In this document: positions 28,762 through 38,486 of the stretch, in pieces
How the letters are laid out: every line of letters starts with the position of its first letter
How positions within the stretch are numbered: position 1 is the first letter of the stretch
NCBI GenBank assembly: GCA_049522755.1
Contig: JBEKNN010000009.1
Span: forward strand, 1-64,000
DNA from: PALSA-243 sp049522755
GTDB taxonomy: Bacteria; Acidobacteriota; Terriglobia; Bryobacterales; Bryobacteraceae
Length of the DNA stretch: 64,000 nucleotides
Reading direction: 5' to 3'
Position numbers and translations under genes: made by a program
Notes under the pieces: generated by a model
The model's database searches: none
The model's input: the letters and a program-made list of their open reading frames with translations, nothing else
What the model was told of the DNA's origin: nothing

Positions 28762-29016
28762 GACGGGATGGAGCAATCCGTCCGGCGGAAACTTGTGAGG
28801 CGAACACGCGAGTCCGCAGCGCAGGCGAACCCGATTCGGCCCTGTTACGCAACTGAAAGCGAGGAGTCTCCCGAGATGACGAACCTGCTACCGGTGGTGA
28901 AGCAACGGGTACATGCAGCCAGCGGGCTTTCCGGGGTGGTTGGGGCAGCGCGCGTGGATAGATCGGTCGAGGAACCTGGCAGACCCCTCGGGGCGTCTCG
29001 CGCAGCATCTGAGACG
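28762..29016 (+). ncRNA. candidate structured RNA (five consecutive hairpins), class unknown
   Basis: Between the divergent kdp and ppx genes, five hairpins follow one another: 28762-28782 (GACGG-AT with ATCCGTC), 28785-28817 (GCGGA/TCCGC), 28819-28850 (nested GCG, CAGG and CGAA with TTCG, CCTG, CGC), 28885-28918 (CTGC-TACC with GGTA-GCAG) and 28994-29016 (CGTCTC/GAGACG). The nested third helix is the strongest. I could not match it to a riboswitch class. It might be a leader RNA, a small RNA, or the 5' domain of a degenerate group II intron. The plus strand is preferred only because an ORF with a ribosome-binding site lies in it; hairpins exist on both strands. Confidence 0.35.
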
Positions 29017-29142
29017 GCGCAGCCAGCGGCCCTTCCGACCACCGGAGGTGTGACTTACGATGAACGGCTTCAGCGCATGGGGCTGAGCCGAATCTCCTAC
29101 TCTACCGTCTCTGCGTCGAATTCCTGGGCGCCCATCGTTTAG
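28876..29142 (+). CDS. possible small hypothetical protein inside the structured segment
   Basis: An 88-codon frame starting MTNLLPVVKQRVHAASGLSG with GAGGAG nine bases upstream. The product is rich in Ala, Arg, Ser and Pro, with no signal peptide, membrane helix or motif I recognise. Two of the hairpins of the surrounding segment fall inside it, which argues that the DNA is constrained as RNA rather than protein. It ends ten bases before the ppx start. Kept as a low-confidence alternative reading. Confidence 0.25.
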   Translation: MTNLLPVVKQRVHAASGLSGVVGAARVDRSVEEPGRPLGASRAASETAQPAALPTTGGVTYDERLQRMGLSRISYSTVSASNSWAPIV

Positions 29143-29151
29143 CATGAAGAG

Positions 29152-30684
29152 GTGCCCCGCTACGCCGCCATCGATATCGGCAGCAACTCCATTCGGATGG
29201 AAGCAGCCGAGGTCGCGCCGGGCCAGCCGATTCGCGTGCTGGCTTCCGACCGCGAGGTGACGCGTCTCGGGGAAAGCGTGTTTCGCAGCGGCAGCGTGAG
29301 CGATGAGGCACTGCGCGCGACGTGCGCGGTGCTGGCGCGGATGGCCGCGCTCTACCGCAGGCTGGAGGTGGTGGGCGTGCGCGCGGTGGCTACCAGCGCC
29401 ATTCGCGATACGCGCAATCAGAAGGAGTTTCTGGAGCGCGCAGCCGAGGCCGCGGGTACGCGGATTGAAATCATCTCGGGCCGTGAAGAAGCGCGGCTGA
29501 TTCATCTGGGAGTGGAAAGCGTATGGCCGCAGACGGGCCGGCGCGGGCTGATGATCGATATCGGGGGCGGCAGCGCCGAGATTATCGCGGCCGAGGACGG
29601 CCAGCTGCGCGAGGCCTTTTCGAAGCCCCTGGGCGCGGTGCGGCTGAGCGAGATGTTTCTCAGAGACGACCCGCCATCGCCGAGGCAGCTGCGGGAGATG
29701 CACGAATATATCCAGGAGAAATTATCGAGCGCGCTGCGGCGCCTGGGGACCGCCGGATGGGACCGCGCCATTGCCACGTCCGCCACCGCGTCCGCCGTAG
29801 CCAGCGCGGTTTCGCGCGTGCCACGCTCGAAGCGCGACGAAATCGACCGGCTGCGCATATCGACGGCGCAGGTGCGGCGGCTCTATGCGAGGCTGTCGCA
29901 ATTGAACCTGGCGGCGCGCCGCAAGGTGACGGGGATCGGCCCGCGGCGGGCGGAGATCATCGTGCCGGGCCTGGCGGTGCTGCTCGATTTTGCGCAGCAG
30001 TTCCATTTGCCCGCGGTCTACTATTCGCGCGCGGGCGTTCGCGATGGCATTATCGCGGACCTGGCGGCGCGCAACGTGGGCGCGGAGCGTTCCCGGCTGA
30101 GCCGCGACCAGCGCCGCGAAGTGGAAGAGATGGCGCGGCGTTACGGCGTGCCGCTGGAACGGGCCCGCAAGGTGGCGCATGACGCGAACCTGCTTTTCGC
30201 GGCGCTGCAGCCGATTCACGGGTTGCCGCCGGACGCTGGAAAGCTTCTCGAAGCCGCGGCCTACCTTTGCGACGTGGGTCATTACGTGAGCAGCGCCAGC
30301 CATCACAAGCATGCTTATTACGTGGTGGCGAACTCGGATATGGCGGGCTTCACCGACCGCGAGCGCCTGCTGATCGCGAGCCTCTGCCGCTATCACCGCA
30401 AGTCGCTGCCCGGCCCGCTGCATAGCGCTTACCAGACGTTGACGGCCGAGGAAAAGCGTACGCTGGTGCAGTTGATTCCCATCCTGAGGCTGGCCGATAA
30501 CCTGGACCGCAGCCATAACCAGCGCCTTCAGGCGGTGGATGTGGGAACGCGCGACGGCGAGATTGTGCTGCAGGTACATTCGGACGGTAACCTCGATCTG
30601 GAACAGTGGCGCACCGAGCGGGCGGGCGAGGCTTTCCGGCAGATCTACAACCGCACGGTGACCGTGATGAAGGCGAAGGATTGA
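29152..30684 (+). CDS. ppx: Ppx/GppA phosphatase family protein (exopolyphosphatase)
   Basis: A 510-residue cytoplasmic enzyme that removes phosphate from polyphosphate ends and/or converts pppGpp to ppGpp. The ASKHA-fold phosphatase domain (residues about 1-300) has the first phosphate loop YAAIDIGSNSIRMEA, VATSAIRDTRNQKEF, IISGREEARLIHLGV and the second phosphate loop GLMIDIGGGSAEII. The C-terminal half (about 310-505) is an HD-type helical domain with LCDVGHYVSSASHHKHAYY. Start is GTG at 29152. It is followed by a CHAD-domain ORF, and CHAD domains bind polyphosphate, so a polyphosphate-related operon is likely. Confidence 0.92.
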   Translation: MPRYAAIDIGSNSIRMEAAEVAPGQPIRVLASDREVTRLGESVFRSGSVSDEALRATCAVLARMAALYRRLEVVGVRAVATSAIRDTRNQKEFLERAAEAAGTRIEIISGREEARLIHLGVESVWPQTGRRGLMIDIGGGSAEIIAAEDGQLREAFSKPLGAVRLSEMFLRDDPPSPRQLREMHEYIQEKLSSALRRLGTAGWDRAIATSATASAVASAVSRVPRSKRDEIDRLRISTAQVRRLYARLSQLNLAARRKVTGIGPRRAEIIVPGLAVLLDFAQQFHLPAVYYSRAGVRDGIIADLAARNVGAERSRLSRDQRREVEEMARRYGVPLERARKVAHDANLLFAALQPIHGLPPDAGKLLEAAAYLCDVGHYVSSASHHKHAYYVVANSDMAGFTDRERLLIASLCRYHRKSLPGPLHSAYQTLTAEEKRTLVQLIPILRLADNLDRSHNQRLQAVDVGTRDGEIVLQVHSDGNLDLEQWRTERAGEAFRQIYNRTVTVMKAKD

Positions 30685-30698
30685 AAAGAGAATTTGCC

Positions 30699-31100
30699 AT
30701 GAAGGAGTTCGCACACTCGCAGGTTTCCACGCTGTTGCGGCGCCTGGCGGCGCAGGTGAAGCGGACCGCCGAGGCGGCCGATGCCGAATCGGTTCACGAC
30801 CTGCGGGTGGCGATACGCCGCCTGAGCCGCGCGCTGCGCTCGTTTGCGCAGTTCCTTCCCGGCAAGCAGTGGAAGCGGATTCGCGCGGAGCTTTCGAATT
30901 TGATGGACGCCGCGGCCGCTGTGCGGGACAGCGACGTGGCGCTGGAGCTTCTCGAAAAGGCGGGCGCCGCCCAGCGGGCACGGGTGGCGTTAACGCTGCA
31001 GGCGCGGCGGAGCGAGGCCGAGGCCGGGCTTCGCGAAGAGCTGCAAAACTGGCAGGGGCGAGGTTTCGAGCGCGAGTGGCGGGGGGCGCTGGAACTGTGA
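30699..31100 (+). CDS. CHAD domain protein, N-terminal half (split gene)
   Basis: Encodes the first half of a CHAD domain, a histidine-rich helical domain that binds polyphosphate: SVHDLRVAIRRLSRALRSF, followed by LMDAAAAVRDSDVALELLE. The frame stops at 31098-31100, immediately after a run of six G at 31081-31086. The second half continues in the -1 frame from 31097. A single -1 slip on the G run would fuse both into a normal full-length CHAD domain. It may therefore be one gene broken by a frameshift (real, programmed, or a sequencing error). ATG 30699 is used; a TTG at 30681 overlapping the ppx stop is an alternative. Confidence 0.75.
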   Translation: MKEFAHSQVSTLLRRLAAQVKRTAEAADAESVHDLRVAIRRLSRALRSFAQFLPGKQWKRIRAELSNLMDAAAAVRDSDVALELLEKAGAAQRARVALTLQARRSEAEAGLREELQNWQGRGFEREWRGALEL

Positions 31101-31627
31101 GCCGCTCAGGCATGCCATGGAACGAGCGCGAGAGCGCCGCGGTGAACGCGCGGCGGCGGCTTCCGCGCATGATGTCGGAATATTTCGCCGAAGTCCGCGA
31201 AGCGTTGGGGGATAAGCATTCCCCGGCGGCCTTGCACCAGGTTCGCCTGGCGAGCAAGAAGGTCCGGTATACGCTGGAGCTGTTTCGCCAGTGCTACGGC
31301 GCCGCCGGATTCGACGCGCGGTTGAAAGCGCTGAAGGACGTGCAGACTTCGCTGGGCGACGTCAACGACGCTGTGACTACGCGGCGGCTGCTGAGCAAGG
31401 TGATGGCGCATTCGCCGCGCCGCCATGCATTGCGCGAATACCTCAAGAAGCGCGCGGCGGAGAAGGCCGAGGAGTTTCGCGCGCACTGGACGGAAAGGTT
31501 CGATGCGGACGGACAGGAGCGGTGGTGGACGGATTTTCTGGGAGGACGGCATGGAGCAAAAGACGGAGCTGGAAGGGTGCATGGTCATCGAGCGGGCCGG
31601 CGTCCATCGCGGAAAGCAGGGGCTTGA
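31097..31627 (+). CDS. CHAD domain protein, C-terminal half (split gene)
   Basis: The second half of the CHAD domain: SPAALHQVRLASKKVRYTLE, VQTSLGDVNDAVTTRRLLSK and HALREYLKKRAAEKAEEF. Read as an independent gene it would start with GTG at 31097 inside the stop of the first half (GTGA), a coupling arrangement, but no CHAD protein I know is made of two chains. Its 3' end overlaps the cupin gene by 77 bases in another frame, so the last 25 or so residues after WWTDFLGG look like read-through beyond the natural domain end. See the previous entry for the frameshift interpretation. Confidence 0.7.
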   Translation: MSRSGMPWNERESAAVNARRRLPRMMSEYFAEVREALGDKHSPAALHQVRLASKKVRYTLELFRQCYGAAGFDARLKALKDVQTSLGDVNDAVTTRRLLSKVMAHSPRRHALREYLKKRAAEKAEEFRAHWTERFDADGQERWWTDFLGGRHGAKDGAGRVHGHRAGRRPSRKAGA

Positions 31628-31973
31628 ATATTTCGAAGGGGTGTCGGCGCAGACGGCGGGGTCGAAGAAGCTGTGTATGCACGTGGTGACCATTCCGCCG
31701 CTGGGGCAGGCGAAGCCGCATCTGCACGAAAGCCATGAGAGCGCGGTGTATGTGCTGACGGGCGAAGCGGGCATGTGGTATGGCGAGGGGCTGCGCGAGC
31801 ATATGTGGATGCGGGCGGGCGACTTTGTTTATATTCCGGCGAATGTGCCGCATCTGCCGTATAACCCCAGCGAGGATGTGGCTTGCACGGGAGTGATCGC
31901 GCGGACGGATCCAAATGAGCAGGAGAGCGTGACGGTGATCGAGATTGCGGATCCGGGGATTGCGAAGAGGTGA
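31551..31973 (+). CDS. cupin domain protein
   Basis: A 140-residue small cupin barrel. The two cupin motifs are visible: KPHLHESHESAVYVLTGEAG (histidine metal ligands and Glu) and GDFVYIPANVPHLPYN (final His). GGAGG six bases before the ATG supports this start although it lies within the preceding CHAD frame. Cupins of this size are isomerases, dioxygenases or sensor domains; a substrate cannot be named. It ends the ppx-CHAD-cupin series. Confidence 0.85.
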   Translation: MEQKTELEGCMVIERAGVHRGKQGLEYFEGVSAQTAGSKKLCMHVVTIPPLGQAKPHLHESHESAVYVLTGEAGMWYGEGLREHMWMRAGDFVYIPANVPHLPYNPSEDVACTGVIARTDPNEQESVTVIEIADPGIAKR

Positions 31974-32013
31974 AGAGTCGACGCAGGCCATGGGCCCGCG
32001 CCACTGCTGCGCA

Positions 32014-32625
32014 CTATTGCAATGGTATTTCGAAGAATAGCAGTTCCTTGCCGCTGGCAGCTTCCGTCATCCCGCTCAGGTAAATCGTGGCGCCTTTCTG
32101 AATTCCGGTTTGAAAGTAGAGGAACCCGAACGCGGAGTTGCCTGGCGGGATCATCTCCGCGGCGAAGGCGCGGCCTTCAATTTCCCACACATCGAGCGGG
32201 CTCTTTTTGAGATGTCTCGGAATCACGCCAATCGGCGGAGGAGGAGGGCCCCCGGCGCCTTTTGTATAGCGCACGTCCTTTGCCGGCGTCGCCTCGATGC
32301 GATCGCCGTTAGGCCCGACGTATTCGGCCTTCATCCCGTCCATCTTTATGGATTGGCCGCTGGCGTTTTGAACCGCGATCAGCACCGGCAAAATCCCGTA
32401 CTGATACGGATTCAGTTTGCCAAACGCGGCCTTGAGTTTTTCGCCGCTGTTGTAAGGGTCGGCGCCGATGGTCACCTGCCCGTTAGTCAGGTGGTGCGGC
32501 AGCTCGGCGGCCGGCGGCGGGTGAAACGCCGGATGATCTTTCTCGGCTTGAAAGCTCGCGGCTTGAAAGCTAACGACTGCGGCTATACTCATGAGAAGAG
32601 CCAACCGTTTGAAAATAAAAGGCAT
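32014..32625 (-). CDS. secreted protein of unknown function
   Basis: A 203-residue protein with a signal peptide (MPFIFKRLALLMSIAAVVSF then QAASFQAEK). The mature part is beta-rich, with VTIGADPYNSGEKLKAAFGK, GILPVLIAVQNASGQSIKM and a proline run (GGPPPPPIGVIP). I do not recognise a domain. The ribosome-binding site AAGGAG stands five bases before the ATG and lies inside the start region of the divergent WaaA-LpxK gene; the two coding regions overlap by 35 bases head to head, so their expression may interfere. Probably periplasmic or an anchored structural protein; not assigned further. Confidence 0.75.
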   Translation of the reverse strand: MPFIFKRLALLMSIAAVVSFQAASFQAEKDHPAFHPPPAAELPHHLTNGQVTIGADPYNSGEKLKAAFGKLNPYQYGILPVLIAVQNASGQSIKMDGMKAEYVGPNGDRIEATPAKDVRYTKGAGGPPPPPIGVIPRHLKKSPLDVWEIEGRAFAAEMIPPGNSAFGFLYFQTGIQKGATIYLSGMTEAASGKELLFFEIPLQ

Positions 32626-34939
32626 TTATCTCCTTTACCGGACCCTTCAGGCGCTTGGTTCGCCCCTGCTGCTATTGTATTTCGCCTATCGCTGCGTGGG
32701 GGACCGCGGTTATTGGCGGACGCTGCCGCAACGCTGCGGCTTTCTGCCGCGCTCCTTTAAACAGACCGGTCCGGGCGCGATCTGGTTGCACGCAGTTTCG
32801 GTGGGAGAGATCACCGGGTGCGTTGAATTTCTACGGCGCCTGCGAGCCGGGTTTCCCAACTCGCGCTTATTCGTTTCCACATCCACGCTGGCCGGGCGCG
32901 CAACGGCCGACGATATGCTGCGCGGGTTGGCCGACGGCATATTCTATGCGCCGGTGGATTACGTCTGCATCGTACGGCGCGTATTGCGGATGCTGAAGCC
33001 CTCGGTGGTTGTGATAGCCGAAACCGAGATCTGGCCGAACCTGCTGCGCGAAACCAGGCGCACGGGCGCGGCGATAGCGATAGTGAACGGGCGCATTTCA
33101 GACCGCGCACTGCACAGGTACCGCAAGTTCGCGTGGTTCTTCGGCGCCGTGCTGCCGGAGGTGGATGCGATTCTGGCGCAATCGGAAGAGATGCGCGAGC
33201 GGTTCGGGGAGCTGGGCGCCCCTGCCGGTCAAGTCCGCGCCAGCGGCAATTTCAAGTACGATTTTGAGCCGCGCACGGCGGCTGCGGATTCGCCGGCGCG
33301 GAAGCTCATCGAGCGGACTAAGCCGGAAAAGATATGGATAGCCGCCAGCACCATGCCGCCCGACGAAGACGATGCGGTCATCGCGGCGTTCCGCGACCTG
33401 GCCGGCCGCCATCCGAAGCTGATGCTGATTCTGGCGCCACGCAAGCCGGCCGCGTTCGATGAAGCGGCGGCGAAGCTCACGGCTGCGGGCGTCCGGCATC
33501 TGCGGCGGCGAAATCTGCGGGACGGCGATACGCTCGAACTGCCCGGCGCGCTGCTTCTCGACAGCATCGGCGAGCTGAGCGGCCTGTTCTCTGTGGCGGA
33601 CGTGGTCTTCATGGGCGGAACGCTGGTGGATCGCGGCGGCCACAACATTCTGGAGCCCGCACTGTTCGCAAAGCCCGTGGTGATGGGGCCGCACATGGAG
33701 AACTTCCGCGCCATCGCGGCCGATTTTCTCGCGGAGCACGCGTGCGTCGAAATTCCGAATGCAGAAGGACTGGCGGACGCGATTGGGAAGCTGCTCGATT
33801 CACCAGAAGCCGCGCAGGAAATGGGGCGCCGCGCGTATGCGTGCGCGCAAGCGAGGCGCGGGGCCAGCGAGCGCGCGGCCGAAGTGGTTCGCGAGCTCTA
33901 CGATTCGCGCCTGCCGCATTTCCGCCATGCGCTCCCAATAGAGGCGCTAACGTGGCCCTTCGCGCAGGCGTGGATGCAAGGCGCGCGGAGCCGGCACGCG
34001 AGCGATCTGAGGAAGCAGCGCCGCATCGACGCTCCGGTGATCAGCGTGGGCAACCTGAGCATGGGCGGCACCGGCAAAACGCCCTGCGTGCTGCGCGTGG
34101 CGGAGTTGCTGAAAAACCGCGGCAAGTCGCCGGGAATTCTGACGCGCGGTTATGGGCGCGTATCTCCCGACAAGATTCTGACGCTGGCGCCGGGCGCGAG
34201 TTTCCCGGCGGAACGGACGGGCGACGAGCCGCAGATATTCCTACGCTCGGGCCTGGCCCCGGTGGGAATCGGAGCGGACCGCTACGAGGCCGGCATGCAG
34301 CTGCGCACCAAGTTTCACGTAGACATGCTGGTGCTGGACGACGGCTTCCAGCACGTTCGCCTGGCGCGCGATGTGGATATCGTGCTCATCGATGCACTCG
34401 ATCCGCTGGGCGGCGGCGGAGTTTTTCCGCTGGGCAGATTGCGCGAGCCATTCCCGGCGATCGCGCGAGCGGACATGGTGGTGATCACGCGCGTGCGGTT
34501 TTCGGATCTGGCTCCGGCGATCGAGCGCGCCGTCCGCCGGTGGAACCCGCGCGCGCCCATGTTCCGCGCCACGCTGGAGCCGCGAGGGTGGGTGAATAGC
34601 CGCGATGGAACCAGCTACCCGATCGCTGAGCCGCCCTTCCGCCGCGCGGGCGCATTCTGCGGTTTGGGCAATCCACAATCGTTCCGGCGCATGCTGGAGC
34701 GGCTGGGCGTGGCGCCGGTGGGCTGGTACGAGTTTGAGGACCACCACAGGTATCGGGCGCACGAGTTCCGGCGGCTGGAGCATCACTTCGTGGAACAAGG
34801 TGCGGACGCCATGGTTACAACGGAGAAAGACGCCATCAACTTGCATGATGACGCGCGGGCGTCGCTGCCGGTTTATTATCTGAGAGTCGCGATGGCGATT
34901 GAGCGTGAGGAGGAGTTTCTGGATGCCATCTGCGGGTGA
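32591..34939 (+). CDS. waaA-lpxK: fused Kdo transferase (WaaA) and tetraacyldisaccharide 4'-kinase (LpxK)
   Basis: One 782-residue polypeptide with two consecutive lipid A enzymes. Residues about 1-430 are WaaA/KdtA, an inner-membrane-bound GT-B glycosyltransferase adding Kdo to lipid IVA: IYLLYRTLQALG membrane anchor, WLHAVSVGEI with the catalytic Glu, VVVIAETEIWPN, and VFMGGTLVDRGGHNILEPAL. Residues about 435-780 are LpxK, which phosphorylates the 4' position of the precursor: Walker A SMGGTGKTP, LTRGYGR, GDEPQIFL, LVLDDGFQH and VTTEKDAI. The kinase step comes directly before the transferase step, so the fusion would couple successive reactions. The start codon is uncertain (ATG 32591 or TTG 32609). 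Confidence 0.93.
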   Translation: MRRANRLKIKGIYLLYRTLQALGSPLLLLYFAYRCVGDRGYWRTLPQRCGFLPRSFKQTGPGAIWLHAVSVGEITGCVEFLRRLRAGFPNSRLFVSTSTLAGRATADDMLRGLADGIFYAPVDYVCIVRRVLRMLKPSVVVIAETEIWPNLLRETRRTGAAIAIVNGRISDRALHRYRKFAWFFGAVLPEVDAILAQSEEMRERFGELGAPAGQVRASGNFKYDFEPRTAAADSPARKLIERTKPEKIWIAASTMPPDEDDAVIAAFRDLAGRHPKLMLILAPRKPAAFDEAAAKLTAAGVRHLRRRNLRDGDTLELPGALLLDSIGELSGLFSVADVVFMGGTLVDRGGHNILEPALFAKPVVMGPHMENFRAIAADFLAEHACVEIPNAEGLADAIGKLLDSPEAAQEMGRRAYACAQARRGASERAAEVVRELYDSRLPHFRHALPIEALTWPFAQAWMQGARSRHASDLRKQRRIDAPVISVGNLSMGGTGKTPCVLRVAELLKNRGKSPGILTRGYGRVSPDKILTLAPGASFPAERTGDEPQIFLRSGLAPVGIGADRYEAGMQLRTKFHVDMLVLDDGFQHVRLARDVDIVLIDALDPLGGGGVFPLGRLREPFPAIARADMVVITRVRFSDLAPAIERAVRRWNPRAPMFRATLEPRGWVNSRDGTSYPIAEPPFRRAGAFCGLGNPQSFRRMLERLGVAPVGWYEFEDHHRYRAHEFRRLEHHFVEQGADAMVTTEKDAINLHDDARASLPVYYLRVAMAIEREEEFLDAICG

Positions 34940-34971
34940 GGGCCGCGGGACGTCGGCTGGGGCGCGCGGTT

Positions 34972-34995
34972 GGCAGGCGAAAGCGCCTGCCCCAC
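34972..34995. repeat. REP-like palindrome
   Basis: Perfect 8-bp stem GGCAGGCG / CGCCTGCC with AAAG loop, followed by CCAC (GTGG on the other strand). It lies between the waaA-lpxK stop and the rhodanese start on the same strand. Confidence 0.65.
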
Positions 34996-35029
34996 ATGTA
35001 TAGTTGTAGGCGACTGGAAAAGAGGCTCG

Positions 35030-35917
35030 ATGCGTACCTTGATCTTCAGCGTTTGGCTTTCTGTGACTCCCGCCGCCGTCCTGGGCGCTCCTTGTGGCGG
35101 CCACGGATACCGTGGCTCTATGGTCGTCACTGCGACCTGGCTGGCGGCCCACCTGAGCGACCCGAACCTGGTTGTCCGCGCCGTCGGCGATGAGAGCGAG
35201 TATGCGAAGGCCCATATCCCGGGCTCGCTTTTTCTCGATTACCACGACATGAGCGCGCAGGGCGGATTGACGCTCGAGTTGCCGGCTATGCCGGAACTGG
35301 CAGAGACTTTCGGCAAGCTCGGCGTGACGGACGATTCCCGCATCGTGTTGTACACGATCGGCAACGCGAGTACGCAGACGGCCCGCGTCTATCTTACGCT
35401 CGATGCGATGGGGCTGGGCGCACGAACGTCGATCCTCGACGGCGGATTGCCGGTGTGGCAGGGGGAATCGAGGAGCGTCACCACCGAGGTTCGCGCCGTC
35501 CAGCCTGGCAGGGTCACGCCGTGCCCGCAGACCGACGTTATTGCCAGCCTCGATTATGTTCGCGCTAATCTGCGGAAGGGCGGAATCGATATCGTCGACG
35601 CGCGCGATCCGCAATATTACAGTGGGGCTAGCGCGTCACGGAATCGCGCCGGACATATCGCCGGCGCAACCAGCATTCCCTATGGCTCGCTGCTCAATGA
35701 GCAGGGCAAGCTGAAATCGGCTGAGGGGTTGCAGCAGCAGTTCCGTGACGCGGGGGTCAAGACTGGCGACCAGATCGTGGCCTATTGCCACATCGGCCAG
35801 CAGGCCAGCTTGTTGTACTTCGTTTCGCGCTACCTTGGATACGATGTGCGGCTCTTCGACGGGTCGTGGGAAGAGTGGGCGCGCCATCCGGAATTGCCGG
35901 TGGAGATGCAGAAGTAG
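35030..35917 (+). CDS. secreted sulfurtransferase with two rhodanese domains
   Basis: A 295-residue thiosulfate/3-mercaptopyruvate sulfurtransferase-type protein. ATG 35030 begins a signal peptide (MRTLIFSVWLSVTPAAVLGA) and has GAGG four bases upstream. The inactive-type N-terminal rhodanese domain (VVTATWLAAHLSDPNLVVR; AHIPGSLFLDYHDM) is followed by the catalytic domain (IDIVDARDPQYY; AGHIAGATSIPYG), with the persulfide Cys in IVAYCHIGQQASLLYF. The CHIGQQA loop resembles periplasmic rhodaneses more than CRKGVT-type rhodaneses. Probably periplasmic sulfur transfer or cyanide detoxification. Confidence 0.9.
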   Translation: MRTLIFSVWLSVTPAAVLGAPCGGHGYRGSMVVTATWLAAHLSDPNLVVRAVGDESEYAKAHIPGSLFLDYHDMSAQGGLTLELPAMPELAETFGKLGVTDDSRIVLYTIGNASTQTARVYLTLDAMGLGARTSILDGGLPVWQGESRSVTTEVRAVQPGRVTPCPQTDVIASLDYVRANLRKGGIDIVDARDPQYYSGASASRNRAGHIAGATSIPYGSLLNEQGKLKSAEGLQQQFRDAGVKTGDQIVAYCHIGQQASLLYFVSRYLGYDVRLFDGSWEEWARHPELPVEMQK

Positions 35918-35948
35918 CGCGGGCAGGGCCTCGTAAGGCAGCGCGGAA

Positions 35949-36041
35949 GCGGGTCCAGGGGGACCCGCGCATACCAGGGTCTGCCCTACAAAAGACCAGG
36001 GGGTCTGCCCTACAGACCGACAGACCAGGAGGTCTGTCGTA
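35949..36041. repeat. cluster of three REP-like palindromes
   Basis: Three hairpins in the 124-bp gap between convergent sulfurtransferase and rho: 35949-35968 (GCGGGTCC-AGGG-GGACCCGC), 35993-36013 (AGACC-AGGG-GGTCT then GCCCTAC) and 36021-36041 (CAGACC-AGGA-GGTCTG then TCGTAC). The last ends beside the rho stop codon and probably works as terminator for both genes. Confidence 0.75.
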
Positions 36042-37790
<1,749 letters not shown>

Positions 37791-38365
37791 ATTTCCCTCG
37801 CTCCCCGGCCGCTAACGGCCGAGAACGGCAGTGGTTCGACGCCTTCCTTGCGGATGGCGAGCAAACCGCGCTCTTGATCGGTTCGATTCAATTTGTCGGT
37901 CTTTGTGGCTACTACCAGGTACGGCCTGCCATGATGCTCAAGCCACCGCTTCAGGTCCAGATCCTTATCCATCCATCCGCGGCGAGTATCGAGGATCAGG
38001 CAGGAAAGCTTCAGGGTTTCCCTTTTCTCCAAATAATGCTCAATCAAAATCTTCCATTCCGCCACTATGGGCAGCGGAACCCGGGCATAACCATACCCAG
38101 GTAAATCGACGAAATAGAATGCTCCATCGATACGATAAAAATTGATCGTTTGCGTTCGACCCGGGGTATTACTTGTGAACGCCAGCCGTTTCTGCCCTGT
38201 GAGGGCGTTCAGCAAGCTGGATTTGCCTACGTTGCTTCTCCCTAAAAAAGCGACTTCGGGCAGCCGGTCCTTGGGGAAAAGGTCCGGCTTCCCTGAGCTT
38301 ACTACAAATTCTACCTGCTGGGACGCGATATGGCCGGCGACCTGTGACGGAACACGCACCGTGTT

Positions 38366-38482
38366 CGGGGACGCTACACGCCCCGCGTTCCGGGACGCTA
38401 CTCGCCCCGCGGCGACAGACCGGGGGGCCTGTCCTACATACGCTACATGCCCCGCGGAGACAGGCCGGGAGGCCTGTCCTAC
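38366..38482. repeat. hairpin cluster with two REP-like copies between lon and engB
   Basis: Two related hairpins (38366-38385 CGGGG/CCCCG; 38391-38409 CGGG/CCCG, both around ACGCTAC) precede two REP-like palindromes ending in CCTAC: 38414-38437 and 38459-38482 (GACAGGCC-GGGA-GGCCTGTC). The cluster starts only seven bases from the engB GTG on the upstream side and ends five bases from the lon stop, so it may attenuate read-through from lon into engB and rho. Confidence 0.7.
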
Positions 38483-38486
38483 GTAC

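Noticed and set aside
35949..36041. CRISPR-like spaced repeats
   Set aside because: Repeats are short palindromes of differing sequence without regular spacers, and no cas genes are in the window.
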